The notes beneath the pieces were generated by a model. That model worked only from the letters and a program-made list of their open reading frames with translations. It did no database searches and was not told where the DNA came from. Of a stretch of 47,168 bases of DNA, positions 26,457 through 34,932 are shown in pieces (position 1 is the first letter of the stretch; the number at the start of each line of letters is the position of its first letter). Where the stretch lies: NCBI GenBank assembly GCA_913058135.1, contig CAJXPR010000015.1:1-47168 (forward strand). The letters are read 5' to 3'. The position numbers and the translations under genes were made by a program. Source of the stretch: an uncultured Gammaproteobacteria bacterium (GTDB lineage: Bacteria > Pseudomonadota > Gammaproteobacteria > Pseudomonadales > Pseudohongiellaceae).

Positions 26457-29128
26457 ATACCGTCGATAGCGTGTGCCCCTACTGTGGAGTTGGCTGTGGT
26501 GTTTCAGTCACTGTTTCTGACAATTCACCAGAGATAACAGTCAAGGGCGATGACGCGCACCCGGCCAATGCGGGTCGGCTTTGCGTCAAGGGCAGTGCGC
26601 TGGGCGACACGCTGGGGCTGTCAACGCGTCTGCTGCAACCCCGGGTAGATGGTCTACAGGCAAGCTGGGACCATGCGCTGAGTGCGGTCGCGCATCGCCT
26701 GCAGGACACCATCAAAAAATATGGCCCGGATTCGATCGCCTTTTATGTGTCCGGCCAGTTGTTGACTGAAGACTATTATGTTGCCAACAAACTGATCAAA
26801 GGCTTTATCGGAACCGCCAATATCGATACCAACAGTCGCCTGTGCATGTCGACAGCGGTGGCAGCCCACAAGCGGGTATTGGGCAGTGACACGGTACCCG
26901 GGTGTTATGAAGACCTGGAACTGGCTGACCTGCTGATTATCACCGGCTCCAATATGGCCTGGACCCATCCGGTCGTATACCAGCGCATTGTTGCCGCCAA
27001 ACAGGCCCGGCCGCAGATGAAGATCGTGGTGATTGATCCGCGGCAGACAGCAACCAGTGAGCTGGCCGACCTGCATCTGCAGATTGCACCGGGATCGGAT
27101 ATCTTTCTGTTTGATGGTCTGCTGGCGCACCTACTTGCTTCGCCTGTGGTGGATGACGCTTTTATCAGGGATCACACGGAGAATTTTGCCGAGCTGGTTA
27201 TGCAGAGCCGGCAGCGGGACAACGCCGTCGACAGCGTTGCCGACCAGTGCGGTCTTGATACCGGACTGCTGCGCACCTTTTACCAGTGGTTCGTGCGCAC
27301 CGCCAAAACCGTCACGGTGTTCTCCCAGGGCATCAATCAGTCGTCGCAGGGTGTCAATCAGGCCAGTCTGATTCTTTATTGTCATCTGGTTACCGGCCGG
27401 ATTGGCAAACCCGGTGCGTGTCCCTTTTCAATTACCGGTCAACCCAATGCCATGGGCGGGCGTGAAGTCGGCGGTCTGGCCAATCAGCTGGCGGCCCATA
27501 TGGATCTGGACGACCCGACGCATCACGCACTGGTGAGTGAATTCTGGCAGACGCAGGACCTGGCAGCAAAACCTGGACTAAAAGCCGTTGACATGTTTCG
27601 TGCCGTCGCTGAGGGCAGGATTCGCTTTATCTGGATCATGGCCACCAACCCGGTGGTGTCGATGCCCGAGGCCAATCTGGTGCGCGATGCCCTTAAGAAC
27701 TGCGACCATGTTGTGGTGTCGGACTGCGTGACAGACACCGATACCACCCGTCTGGCACATGTACTGTTGCCTGCCGCAGCCTGGGGCGAGAAGTCCGGCA
27801 CAGTCACCAACTCCGAGCGTTACATATCGCGCCAGCGTGGCTTTCTGCCGTTGCCCGGTGCAGCGCAACCGGACTGGTGGATTATCAGTCAGGTTGCCCG
27901 ACGGCTGGGGTTTGCACATGCTTTCGAGTATGAGAGCGCTGCCGATATATTTCGGGAACACGCGGCGCTTTCTGCGTTTCGCAATGGTGGGTCGCGCGAT
28001 TTTGATATCGGCGCGCTGGCGCAGCTGGACAACGCCCAGTATGAGGCGCTGGCGCCGACGCAGTGGCCTCTCGGGCAACAGCGAATGTTCAGTGATGGAC
28101 GATTCTTCACGCCCTCCGGCCGCGCGCGTTTCATGCCAGTTCAGCCTACGCCGCTGAAGCAGGCCACTGATGCCGACTACCCCCTGTGGCTGAATACCGG
28201 CCGCATTCGTGACCAGTGGCATACCATGACGCGCACCGGTCTGAGCAGCAGCTTGCAAAAGCACATCACTGAACCCTTTATCGACATGCATCCGGCGGAT
28301 ATGCAATTGCGTGGCCTGCAAAACACCGATCCGGTACTGGTCAGCAGTCGTCACGGCCAGTGTGTGGTACGTGTGCGTGAACAACGTGGGCAGGCAGCGG
28401 GCAGTGTGTTCATGTCGATTCACTGGAACGATATTTCCGCATCCGCAGCACGCGTCGACACACTGGTGTCCGCTATCTGTGACCCGATCTCCGGGCAGCC
28501 GGCGTTCAAGCAGACGCCGGTGTCAGTGGTAAAACTGCCGGTGTCATGGCATGCCGTTCTGGTCAGCTCGCGGCAAGTGCCTGTGCCGGAGGCGGGCTAT
28601 TGGAGTGCACGGTATCTCGATGGCCTGTATTTTACCGTGCTGGCCGGTGACCGGCCGATGGGCACCGTCGTATTGAAGACCTTGTGGTCGGACGTTGCCT
28701 CACGCTGGACAGAGCTGGAGGACAGCCACGAGGAGTCCCTGCGCCTGATTGGCCGGGATGCCAATGCCGTACAGATCTGGTTTGCCATGCAGACCGGCTC
28801 ATCCCCTGATGTTGACGAGGACTGGCTGATCGACAACTGGCATCAGCCAGGCCTGTCGTCGCGCGAGTTGATGCTGGGCCGGCCAACGGGCAGTCAGGCC
28901 CGTGTCAAAGGCACGTTGATCTGCACCTGCCATCAGGTTTACGACACAACCCTGCGCACCGCCATTGAAGAAGGCTGCAATGACACGTCAGCGCTGGGCC
29001 GGGCAACCCGGGCCGGCACCAATTGTGGGTCCTGTATTCCGGAGCTTAACAAACTGCTGAACTCAGTAGCGCTGAAAAAATCCGACACCAACCGCCATCC
29101 GAATGCTGAAGAGGAATCGTTATGCTGA
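26453..29128 (+). CDS. nasA: Assimilatory nitrate reductase catalytic subunit with C-terminal BFD-like [2Fe-2S] domain
   Basis: NasA reduces nitrate to nitrite in the cytoplasm with Mo-bis-MGD. The 891-residue protein begins with a [4Fe-4S] motif (VCPYCGVGCGVSV, GRLCVKG). It continues through the molybdopterin oxidoreductase domain (LLIITGSNMAWTHPVVYQR, GQPNAMGGREVGGLANQL, IWIMATNPVVSMPE) and the dinucleotide-binding domain (LWLNTGRIRDQWHTMTRTG). A bacterioferritin-associated ferredoxin-like domain ends it (ICTCHQVYDTTLRTAIEEG, GTNCGSCIPELNKLL). No export signal. It overlaps the previous gene by 4 bp (ATGA) and cobA by 7 bp. Cofactor supply is encoded in the same operon by mobA. Confidence 0.97.
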   Translation: MNTVDSVCPYCGVGCGVSVTVSDNSPEITVKGDDAHPANAGRLCVKGSALGDTLGLSTRLLQPRVDGLQASWDHALSAVAHRLQDTIKKYGPDSIAFYVSGQLLTEDYYVANKLIKGFIGTANIDTNSRLCMSTAVAAHKRVLGSDTVPGCYEDLELADLLIITGSNMAWTHPVVYQRIVAAKQARPQMKIVVIDPRQTATSELADLHLQIAPGSDIFLFDGLLAHLLASPVVDDAFIRDHTENFAELVMQSRQRDNAVDSVADQCGLDTGLLRTFYQWFVRTAKTVTVFSQGINQSSQGVNQASLILYCHLVTGRIGKPGACPFSITGQPNAMGGREVGGLANQLAAHMDLDDPTHHALVSEFWQTQDLAAKPGLKAVDMFRAVAEGRIRFIWIMATNPVVSMPEANLVRDALKNCDHVVVSDCVTDTDTTRLAHVLLPAAAWGEKSGTVTNSERYISRQRGFLPLPGAAQPDWWIISQVARRLGFAHAFEYESAADIFREHAALSAFRNGGSRDFDIGALAQLDNAQYEALAPTQWPLGQQRMFSDGRFFTPSGRARFMPVQPTPLKQATDADYPLWLNTGRIRDQWHTMTRTGLSSSLQKHITEPFIDMHPADMQLRGLQNTDPVLVSSRHGQCVVRVREQRGQAAGSVFMSIHWNDISASAARVDTLVSAICDPISGQPAFKQTPVSVVKLPVSWHAVLVSSRQVPVPEAGYWSARYLDGLYFTVLAGDRPMGTVVLKTLWSDVASRWTELEDSHEESLRLIGRDANAVQIWFAMQTGSSPDVDEDWLIDNWHQPGLSSRELMLGRPTGSQARVKGTLICTCHQVYDTTLRTAIEEGCNDTSALGRATRAGTNCGSCIPELNKLLNSVALKKSDTNRHPNAEEESLC

Positions 29129-29922
29129 CCCTGATCAAGGCAAACCCGAACAAACTGCCGGCAGGCGAGGTCTGGCTGGTGGGTGCCGGCCCGGGTGATC
29201 CGGAGCTGATAAGTGTCAAGGGTCTGCGCCTGATCAGGCAGGCTGATGTACTGGTCTACGACCGTCTGGTTGCCTGTGAGCTGTTGACCGAGGCGCGCGC
29301 GGATGCGCAGATGATAGATGTGGGTAAACGGCCGGGGCACCATCCGGTGCCGCAGCACCAGATTGAAGCGGTGCTGATATTGCACGCCCGTGCGGGCAAG
29401 TCTGTGGTCCGGCTCAAGGGCGGCGACCCATTTGTATTTGGCCGCGGTGGCGAAGAAATGCTCAGTCTGAAAGCGGCAGGTATCCCTGTTCATGTCGTGC
29501 CGGGCATTACCGCTGCTTCGGCCTGTGCGGCGACCGCGGGGTTCCCCCTGACACAACGCAATATTGCCACCAGTGTGTGCCTGACCACAGCGCATTATGC
29601 CGACGAAAAGGACCACACACATTGGCAATCCCTGGCAGCGGACAGATCGCGCACGCTGGTGTTCTACATGGGCCTGGCGAGCCTGGCAAAAATTCGCAGT
29701 GGCCTGATGCAGCATGGTCTGCCGGCTTCAACACCCGCCGCACTCATCGAAAACGGCAGCCGCGATGAGCAACGAACCTGCTACTGCACGGTGTCTGACA
29801 TCGATTGGGTCGCCCGCAATCACAAACTGCAAAGTCCGTGTTTGCTGGTGATCGGTGATGTCGTGGCGCTGGCAGCACAAAACAACAACACAGCACAAAC
29901 AGCGAATGCCCTGAGTGCTTAG
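29122..29922 (+). CDS. cobA: Uroporphyrinogen-III C-methyltransferase (siroheme synthesis)
   Basis: The 266-residue protein is a SUMT: VWLVGAGPGDPELISVKGLR, ADVLVYDRLV, the signature VVRLKGGDPFVFGRGGEE and VVPGITAASACAATAGFPLT. It makes precorrin-2 from uroporphyrinogen III with two SAM molecules, the first step to the siroheme of NirB. It lacks the dehydrogenase/chelatase domain of CysG, so those steps must be encoded elsewhere. Its start lies inside the end of nasA. Confidence 0.95.
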   Translation: MLTLIKANPNKLPAGEVWLVGAGPGDPELISVKGLRLIRQADVLVYDRLVACELLTEARADAQMIDVGKRPGHHPVPQHQIEAVLILHARAGKSVVRLKGGDPFVFGRGGEEMLSLKAAGIPVHVVPGITAASACAATAGFPLTQRNIATSVCLTTAHYADEKDHTHWQSLAADRSRTLVFYMGLASLAKIRSGLMQHGLPASTPAALIENGSRDEQRTCYCTVSDIDWVARNHKLQSPCLLVIGDVVALAAQNNNTAQTANALSA

Positions 29923-29982
29923 ACCGGCCGGAAGCGTGGAGAGTCCGACATCCGAATTGTGTGATCTATAAAGGGACCAGCA

Positions 29983-31209
29983 ATGAGACCAGTATACGCA
30001 AATGTTTTACCTTCTCTTGTGGTTGTCACGGCGACGTTATTCACCACCCAGGGTCTTGCGCAGTCGGACAGTGATCTGGCCGCTGCCTTGACGGCAGGCA
30101 CCACCAATCTGACTTTCTGGCTACGCAGTGAGCAGGTTGATGACGCCGGGTTTGCCAGCGATGCGGTAGCCAATACATTGCGAACACGGCTAAGCTGGCG
30201 CAGTGGTGAATGGCACAATCTGGACCTGCTACTGGAAATGGATCACGTCAGTTATCTGGGCGATGACCGGTTTAACAACACACGCAATCTGAAAACCCGT
30301 TACCCGGTGATACCTGATCCTGATGGTGTGGATCTGAATCAGGCTGCCGTGCACTACCGTGCCGACAAAGGCAGTGTAACGGTGGGGCGCCAGCGCCTGC
30401 TGCGTGACAATCAGCGTTTTATTGGCAGCGTAGGCTGGCGGCAGAACGAGCAGACCTTTGATGCCGTTACTCTCAGTCTGGCGCCCGTTGAGAATCTGCA
30501 ACTGGACTATGTCTGGGTAGATAATACCCGGCGAATCTTTGGGCCCGAGGCGGGCAATCCGCCAGCAGCGCTGGACAGCGATCATCATCTGCTTAACGCG
30601 CGCTGGCAATTGCGACCCGTGTTGGCACTGAGTGCCTACCGTTATGCACTGGCATTCAGTGAGGCGCCGGGACTGTCGTCAATAACACAGGGCGTCGCGG
30701 TGACCGGTGCGGTAGACGCCACAGAGGAGCTAAAAATCGACTACCGCGCTGAATACGCCCGACAGTTCGACCATCGTAATAACCCCAATGATTATAGCGC
30801 CGACTACCTCCTGGTTTCTGCCGGTGTCAGCGTTGGCGGTCTGCGTGCTGCCCTGTCCCACGAATCCCTTGGCGCTGACCAGCGCGCTGGCGTTGCCATG
30901 CAGACACCGCTGGCGACCCTGCATGCGTTTCAGGGATGGGCTGACAAGTTTCTGACGACGCCCGGGTTTGGTATACGTGACACGACCTTAGCCCTGAGTG
31001 GCAATGTGGCAGGTGCCAGTCTGATGCTGGCCTGGCACGATTACCGGGCTGACACAGCCGGTCTGGATCTGGGACAGGAGCTGAATCTGCAAGTCTCCAG
31101 AACTTTCGCGTCGCGTTACACGCTGGCAGCAAAGTTTGCCGAGTATCGGGCCGAAGGTTTCAGTACAGATACACAAAAGCTATGGCTGACCGCAGAGGCC
31201 AGATTCTGA
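29983..31209 (+). CDS. Outer-membrane porin (alginate-export-like barrel), candidate nitrate/nitrite channel
   Basis: The 408-residue protein has a signal peptide (MRPVYANVLPSLVVVTATLF, cleavage after GLAQ). The rest is made of alternating beta strands ending in an aromatic residue (KLWLTAEARF), as expected for an outer-membrane barrel. The segments VTVGRQRLLRDNQRFIGSVG and WRQNEQTFDAV recall the alginate-export/OprD-like porin group. It lies 60 bp after cobA and is directly followed by mobA, with no terminator, inside the nitrate operon. A role in letting nitrate or nitrite cross the outer membrane is inferred from context only. Alginate export itself is unlikely because no alginate genes are near. 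Confidence 0.8.
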   Translation: MRPVYANVLPSLVVVTATLFTTQGLAQSDSDLAAALTAGTTNLTFWLRSEQVDDAGFASDAVANTLRTRLSWRSGEWHNLDLLLEMDHVSYLGDDRFNNTRNLKTRYPVIPDPDGVDLNQAAVHYRADKGSVTVGRQRLLRDNQRFIGSVGWRQNEQTFDAVTLSLAPVENLQLDYVWVDNTRRIFGPEAGNPPAALDSDHHLLNARWQLRPVLALSAYRYALAFSEAPGLSSITQGVAVTGAVDATEELKIDYRAEYARQFDHRNNPNDYSADYLLVSAGVSVGGLRAALSHESLGADQRAGVAMQTPLATLHAFQGWADKFLTTPGFGIRDTTLALSGNVAGASLMLAWHDYRADTAGLDLGQELNLQVSRTFASRYTLAAKFAEYRAEGFSTDTQKLWLTAEARF

Positions 31210-31869
31210 ATGCCCGATCACGCGACCGCATATACCCTGATAGTACTGGCCGGTGGTCAGGGCCGCCGCATGGGAGGATGTGACAAGGGGTTGCTGAGGC
31301 TTGGGCAACAGGGTTTCGTTGAGGCTCTGGTTCAGCGCCTGCGTTGCACAGTACCGGGCGCTGATCAGGTGCTGATCAGTGCCAACCGCCACCATAATGA
31401 GTATGGCCGGACAGGGGCGCAGGTCTGTGCGGATATACGTGCTGGTTTTCAGGGGCCGCTTGCCGGGCTGGAAGCGGCGCTGGTTCAGGCGCCTGTTCAT
31501 CAACCGGTGGTGGTTGTGCCGTGTGACATGCCGCTGTTGCCCGGCAGTCTGCCCCGACAGCTGTTGGCGCCAGTGATGGCAGACCCCGCTGCGATTTCCG
31601 TGCTGCATGACGGACAGCGTCGCCAGCAGCTGTGTCTGGCGCTATGGCCCGCAGCAACATTGCCGTCACTCAGCGCGCACCTGGATCAGGGTCAGCGGTC
31701 AGTGGCAAGCTGGTTATCGGGACAGTTGATAACGGAAGTATTGGGCCGTGCCGGGCCTGACGCGAATGCGCTGTGCTGGCGCAATGTCAATGCACCGGTC
31801 GACTTCCGCCTGCTGACAGAATCTGCGCAGAACAGCAGGGCGGCCGATGCAGTCTTGAGTGTGATCTGA
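31210..31869 (+). CDS. mobA: Molybdenum cofactor guanylyltransferase
   Basis: MobA joins GMP to molybdopterin to form the Mo-bis-MGD cofactor that NasA needs. The 219-residue protein has the nucleotide-binding motif LIVLAGGQGRRMGGCDKG and the VVVPCDMPLLPG block. Its ATG follows the porin stop codon without a gap. It closes the nitrate operon; the next genes have their own promoter. I see no terminator hairpin between mobA and the Pho box. Confidence 0.93.
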   Translation: MPDHATAYTLIVLAGGQGRRMGGCDKGLLRLGQQGFVEALVQRLRCTVPGADQVLISANRHHNEYGRTGAQVCADIRAGFQGPLAGLEAALVQAPVHQPVVVVPCDMPLLPGSLPRQLLAPVMADPAAISVLHDGQRRQQLCLALWPAATLPSLSAHLDQGQRSVASWLSGQLITEVLGRAGPDANALCWRNVNAPVDFRLLTESAQNSRAADAVLSVI

Positions 31870-31871
31870 AA

Positions 31872-31907
31872 CTGTCATAAAGTTGTCATACTTTCCGTAT
31901 TGATAAT
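31872..31907 (+). promoter_or_regulatory. Pho box and -10 element upstream of udk
   Basis: CTGTCAT-AAAG-TTGTCAT (31872-31889) matches the PhoB consensus of two 7-bp direct repeats 11 bp apart at nearly all positions. GATAAT at 31902-31907 lies 12 bp further, the usual place for the -10 of a PhoB-activated promoter. This predicts induction of udk and the nucleoside transporter by phosphate starvation. Confidence 0.65.
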
Positions 31908-31949
31908 TGGTAATAATGCCGCTTTGCCGCTGATTGGACTGGTGAATCT

Positions 31950-32597
31950 GTGCCTGTAAAAAAAACCGGACCCGCCACTGTCATCGCGATTGCCGGCGCC
32001 TCTGCCTCCGGGAAAAGCTGGCTGGCGGCAAACATTGGCCAACAACTGGAACGCGAAACCGGTAGTAATCAGCTGGCGGTTCTGGCCGAAGACTCCTATT
32101 ATTGTGACCAGACACACATACCCGTCGATCTGCGGGCGCAGACCAACTATGACCACCCCTCTGCTTTTGATCATGAGTTGTTAGCTCACCACTTGCTTGA
32201 ATTGCGAGCCGGCCGCTCAATCGAGATGCCACAGTACGATTTCTGCTTGCATACGCGGGCGCCAGGTACTGTGAGTGTGGCAGCCGCCAAAGTGGTTCTG
32301 GTTGAGGGCATTCTGTTATTAAGTAGCGCCGCGCTGCGACAGAGTTTTGATTTCAGTATATTTGTTGATACTCCACCGGATATTTGTCTGCTGCGGCGAA
32401 TTCGCCGGGACATAATTGAACGCGGCCGGACCCTGGCGTCGGTGATTGAACAGTATGAGCGCACAGTAAGGCCATCGTATTTTGCTTTCGTCGATCCGTC
32501 ACGGGAATATGCCGACATGGTCGTCGCCAACGATGAGCAGAACCCTATTGACCTGGACGCGATAACGAAAAAAATTCATGGTTTGCTTGCACAATAA
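31950..32597 (+). CDS. udk: Uridine kinase
   Basis: The 215-residue kinase has a P-loop VIAIAGASASGKSWLAANI, the block EDSYYCDQTHIPVDLR, NYDHPSAFDHELL and VVLVEGILLLSSAALR of the uridine kinase/phosphoribulokinase family. It phosphorylates uridine and cytidine with ATP or GTP. The likely start is GTG at 31950 with GGTGAA just upstream. It lies 48 bp before a NupC-type transporter, so imported nucleosides would be trapped as nucleotides. A Pho box precedes it. Confidence 0.93.
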   Translation: MPVKKTGPATVIAIAGASASGKSWLAANIGQQLERETGSNQLAVLAEDSYYCDQTHIPVDLRAQTNYDHPSAFDHELLAHHLLELRAGRSIEMPQYDFCLHTRAPGTVSVAAAKVVLVEGILLLSSAALRQSFDFSIFVDTPPDICLLRRIRRDIIERGRTLASVIEQYERTVRPSYFAFVDPSREYADMVVANDEQNPIDLDAITKKIHGLLAQ

Positions 32598-32645
32598 ACT
32601 GACTGAAAGTTCTTATTCCGCAGCACGACTTAAAAGGTGAGCAAC

Positions 32646-33854
32646 ATGACAGGACTGCTGGGAATCGCATCGCTGTTACTGTTGGCGTATGCCCTGTCTT
32701 CAAACAGGCGTCGAATCAATTGGCGCACTATCGGATTAGCGTTTGCCATTCAGGTTATTCTGGGTGCGTTTGTTATCTATCTGCCATTTGGACAGCAGGT
32801 GCTGTTTCAGGTTACCCAGGTCGTGGCCGCCATTATCGGATTCGCCAATCAGGGTATTATTTTTGTCTTTGGTGAAATCGGCAATTTTTCTCAAGGTTTT
32901 GTGTTTGCTGTACACGTGTTAAGTGTCATTGTGTTTTTCTCTTCGCTGATAGCTGTGCTTTATCACCTGGGGGTCATGTTGTGGATGATTCGTCTGATTG
33001 GTGGCGCTCTGCAAAAGGTGTTGGGCACCAGTCGCCCTGAATCAATGTCTGCTGCTGCCAATATTTTTGTCGGTCATACAGAGGCGCCGTTGGTGATCAG
33101 ACCCTTTATTAGCACTATGAGCCGATCAGAGCTGTTTGCCGTCATGGTCGGAGGTCTGGCAACGGTTGCCGGTTCTGTGCTTGCCGGCTACGCTGGTCTG
33201 GGTGTGGAGTTAAAGTACCTTATCTCCGCCAGTTTCATGGCAGCCCCCGGTGGGTTTTTGATGGCTAAAATGATATTGCCGGAAACCGAAGAGACCAAAA
33301 ACGACCTGACAGAAGTTGTCTCCGAAAAAGCTCACGCCAATGTGATAGATGCGGCGGCGGCAGGTGCTGCTGACGGCATGAAGCTGGCGTTGAATGTCGG
33401 GGCCATGGTGCTGGCGTTCGTGGGCCTGATAGCGTTACTGAATGGGTTGCTGGGATGGATTGCAGGCTTTTTTGGTGTGGATGGTCTGACTCTGCAATTG
33501 GTGATCGGCTATCTGTTTCAGCCGCTGGCGTGGTTAATCGGCGTCACCTGGGATGAGGCCCAACTGGCCGGTAGCTTTATCGGCCAAAAGCTGGTCATAA
33601 ATGAGTTTGTTGCGTACCTTGATTTTGTCCGGTACCAGGATGAACTGACCGAGAAAACGCAGGTCATTGTGACCATCGCCCTGTGCGGGTTTGCCAATTT
33701 TGCGTCCATTGCCGTATTACTCGGCGGGCTGGGGAGCATTGCGCCCAACCGGCGCAGCGACATTGCCGAGCTTGGGTTAAAAGCGTTGCTGGCGGCTACC
33801 CTGGCCAACCTCATGAGTGCCGCCATCGCCGGTGTATTTTTCTCGCTGATTTGA
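32646..33854 (+). CDS. NupC-type concentrative nucleoside transporter
   Basis: The 402-residue membrane protein has about eight to ten hydrophobic helices and CNT-family motifs: [13 protein letters not shown], the [20 protein letters not shown] segment, [14 protein letters not shown] and [17 protein letters not shown]. It imports nucleosides with H+ or Na+. I chose ATG 32646 after AAAAGGTGA rather than the GTG at 32637. It forms a two-gene unit with udk. The following 260 bp (33855-34114) contain no gene or clear terminator. Confidence 0.94.
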   Translation: MTGLLGIASLLLLAYALSSNRRRINWRTIGLAFAIQVILGAFVIYLPFGQQVLFQVTQVVAAIIGFANQGIIFVFGEIGNFSQGFVFAVHVLSVIVFFSSLIAVLYHLGVMLWMIRLIGGALQKVLGTSRPESMSAAANIFVGHTEAPLVIRPFISTMSRSELFAVMVGGLATVAGSVLAGYAGLGVELKYLISASFMAAPGGFLMAKMILPETEETKNDLTEVVSEKAHANVIDAAAAGAADGMKLALNVGAMVLAFVGLIALLNGLLGWIAGFFGVDGLTLQLVIGYLFQPLAWLIGVTWDEAQLAGSFIGQKLVINEFVAYLDFVRYQDELTEKTQVIVTIALCGFANFASIAVLLGGLGSIAPNRRSDIAELGLKALLAATLANLMSAAIAGVFFSLI

Positions 33855-34114
33855 GCGTCGCAGTTGCGCTTCCAGGACCTGGCCATACGCGGCTATGGGT
33901 CCGACAGCTACCGCATCAGGGAAGCCTGCCGTCTGATCCGCAGCACACGGTATCCAGTGTCGCGCATTAAAATGCGACCTGCAATTTAGCACAAGCAAAA
34001 AGACAAATGCGAACCAATCGCATTGTCGTCATCGTCAGAAATGGCGCACCACACCCGTATTGGTTAAACTCGTCGGCGAGACGTGATTCGTTGCCGTGAC
34101 CCGGAGGAAATTCT

Positions 34115-34708
34115 GTGCAGATAGTCCCACAACCGCTGTTCCCCAGTCTGATCTGGACCACCGTGTTTGATGACCGGGACAGCTTCAACAGCCGGATGCT
34201 GCAGCTGGCATATCAGATGCGCGAACAGCATCCGGCCGGCGTCGCGAATACCAATGTCAAAGGCTGGCAAAGCCCCAATATCCTGCAGAATCTGCCTGAA
34301 TTTGAAGACATCAATCGCCGGATAGTGCAGGTGTGCCAGCGCATCGGGGAGTCCCAGCAATTCAAAAAAGACCTGGTTTACCGACACCAGGCCTGGATCA
34401 ATATCAGCCCACCGGGCGCCTCCAACAGTGTCCACTATCATGCCAATTGCCATTTCAGTGGCGTCTATTACGTCAGTCTGCAGGAGCCTGAATGCGGCAG
34501 TATCTATTTCCGCGATCCACGTGTTGCTTCCAGGATGCTGACGTATCCCACAGATAAAGCGACAGATTTTACCACCAGCGAGGTGCGCATGCGGCCTGAA
34601 GAGGGACGTCTGTATGTGTTTCCGGGCTGGCTGGAGCACGGTGTCGAGGTCAATCAGAGCGACCGGGACAGGGTCAGTATCAGTTTTAATGTCCTTGCCA
34701 GCCGCTGA
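34115..34708 (+). CDS. Putative 2OG-Fe(II) oxygenase (TIGR02466 / PF13759 type)
   Basis: The 197-residue protein has the family's iron-binding region NSVHYHANCHFSGVYYVSL and the distal histidine in YVFPGWLEHGVEVN, followed by an arginine (DRVSISFN) that would bind 2-oxoglutarate. The start is GTG with GGAGGAA six bases upstream. Such proteins often occur beside TonB-dependent receptors, as here, but their substrate is unknown. Single-gene unit. Confidence 0.87.
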   Translation: MQIVPQPLFPSLIWTTVFDDRDSFNSRMLQLAYQMREQHPAGVANTNVKGWQSPNILQNLPEFEDINRRIVQVCQRIGESQQFKKDLVYRHQAWINISPPGASNSVHYHANCHFSGVYYVSLQEPECGSIYFRDPRVASRMLTYPTDKATDFTTSEVRMRPEEGRLYVFPGWLEHGVEVNQSDRDRVSISFNVLASR

Positions 34709-34805
34709 GCGTGCAACGTGGCTGTATTGTACGGTACCGTGCATTCACGGCAGGAATGACAAAAAACACTTCCAATTATAATGAGCTGCTGCTAGAGTCC
34801 AATTC

Positions 34806-34820
34806 GTAACAATATGTTAC
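34806..34820. promoter_or_regulatory. Inverted repeat upstream of the TonB-dependent receptor gene
   Basis: GTAACA-ATA-TGTTAC is a perfect palindrome with a 3-bp centre. It lies 24 bp downstream of a TATAAT (34777-34782) that could be the -10 of the receptor gene, so a repressor bound here could block transcription. The regulator is unknown. Confidence 0.4.
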
Positions 34821-34932
34821 TGAATGGAGAGTCGACATTACTCCGCCACTAGTTTGGGGCGAAGCATCCGAAGTCATAAATATTTGTTTTGCTCCTCGTA
34901 TCTCAATAATTCCAATAAAAAAGGAAAGAGCT

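Noticed and set aside
34064-34744. 226-codon reverse frame opposite the 2OG-Fe(II) oxygenase
   Set aside because: The forward frame carries the family's histidine motifs and a strong ribosome site; the reverse frame resembles no protein I know.
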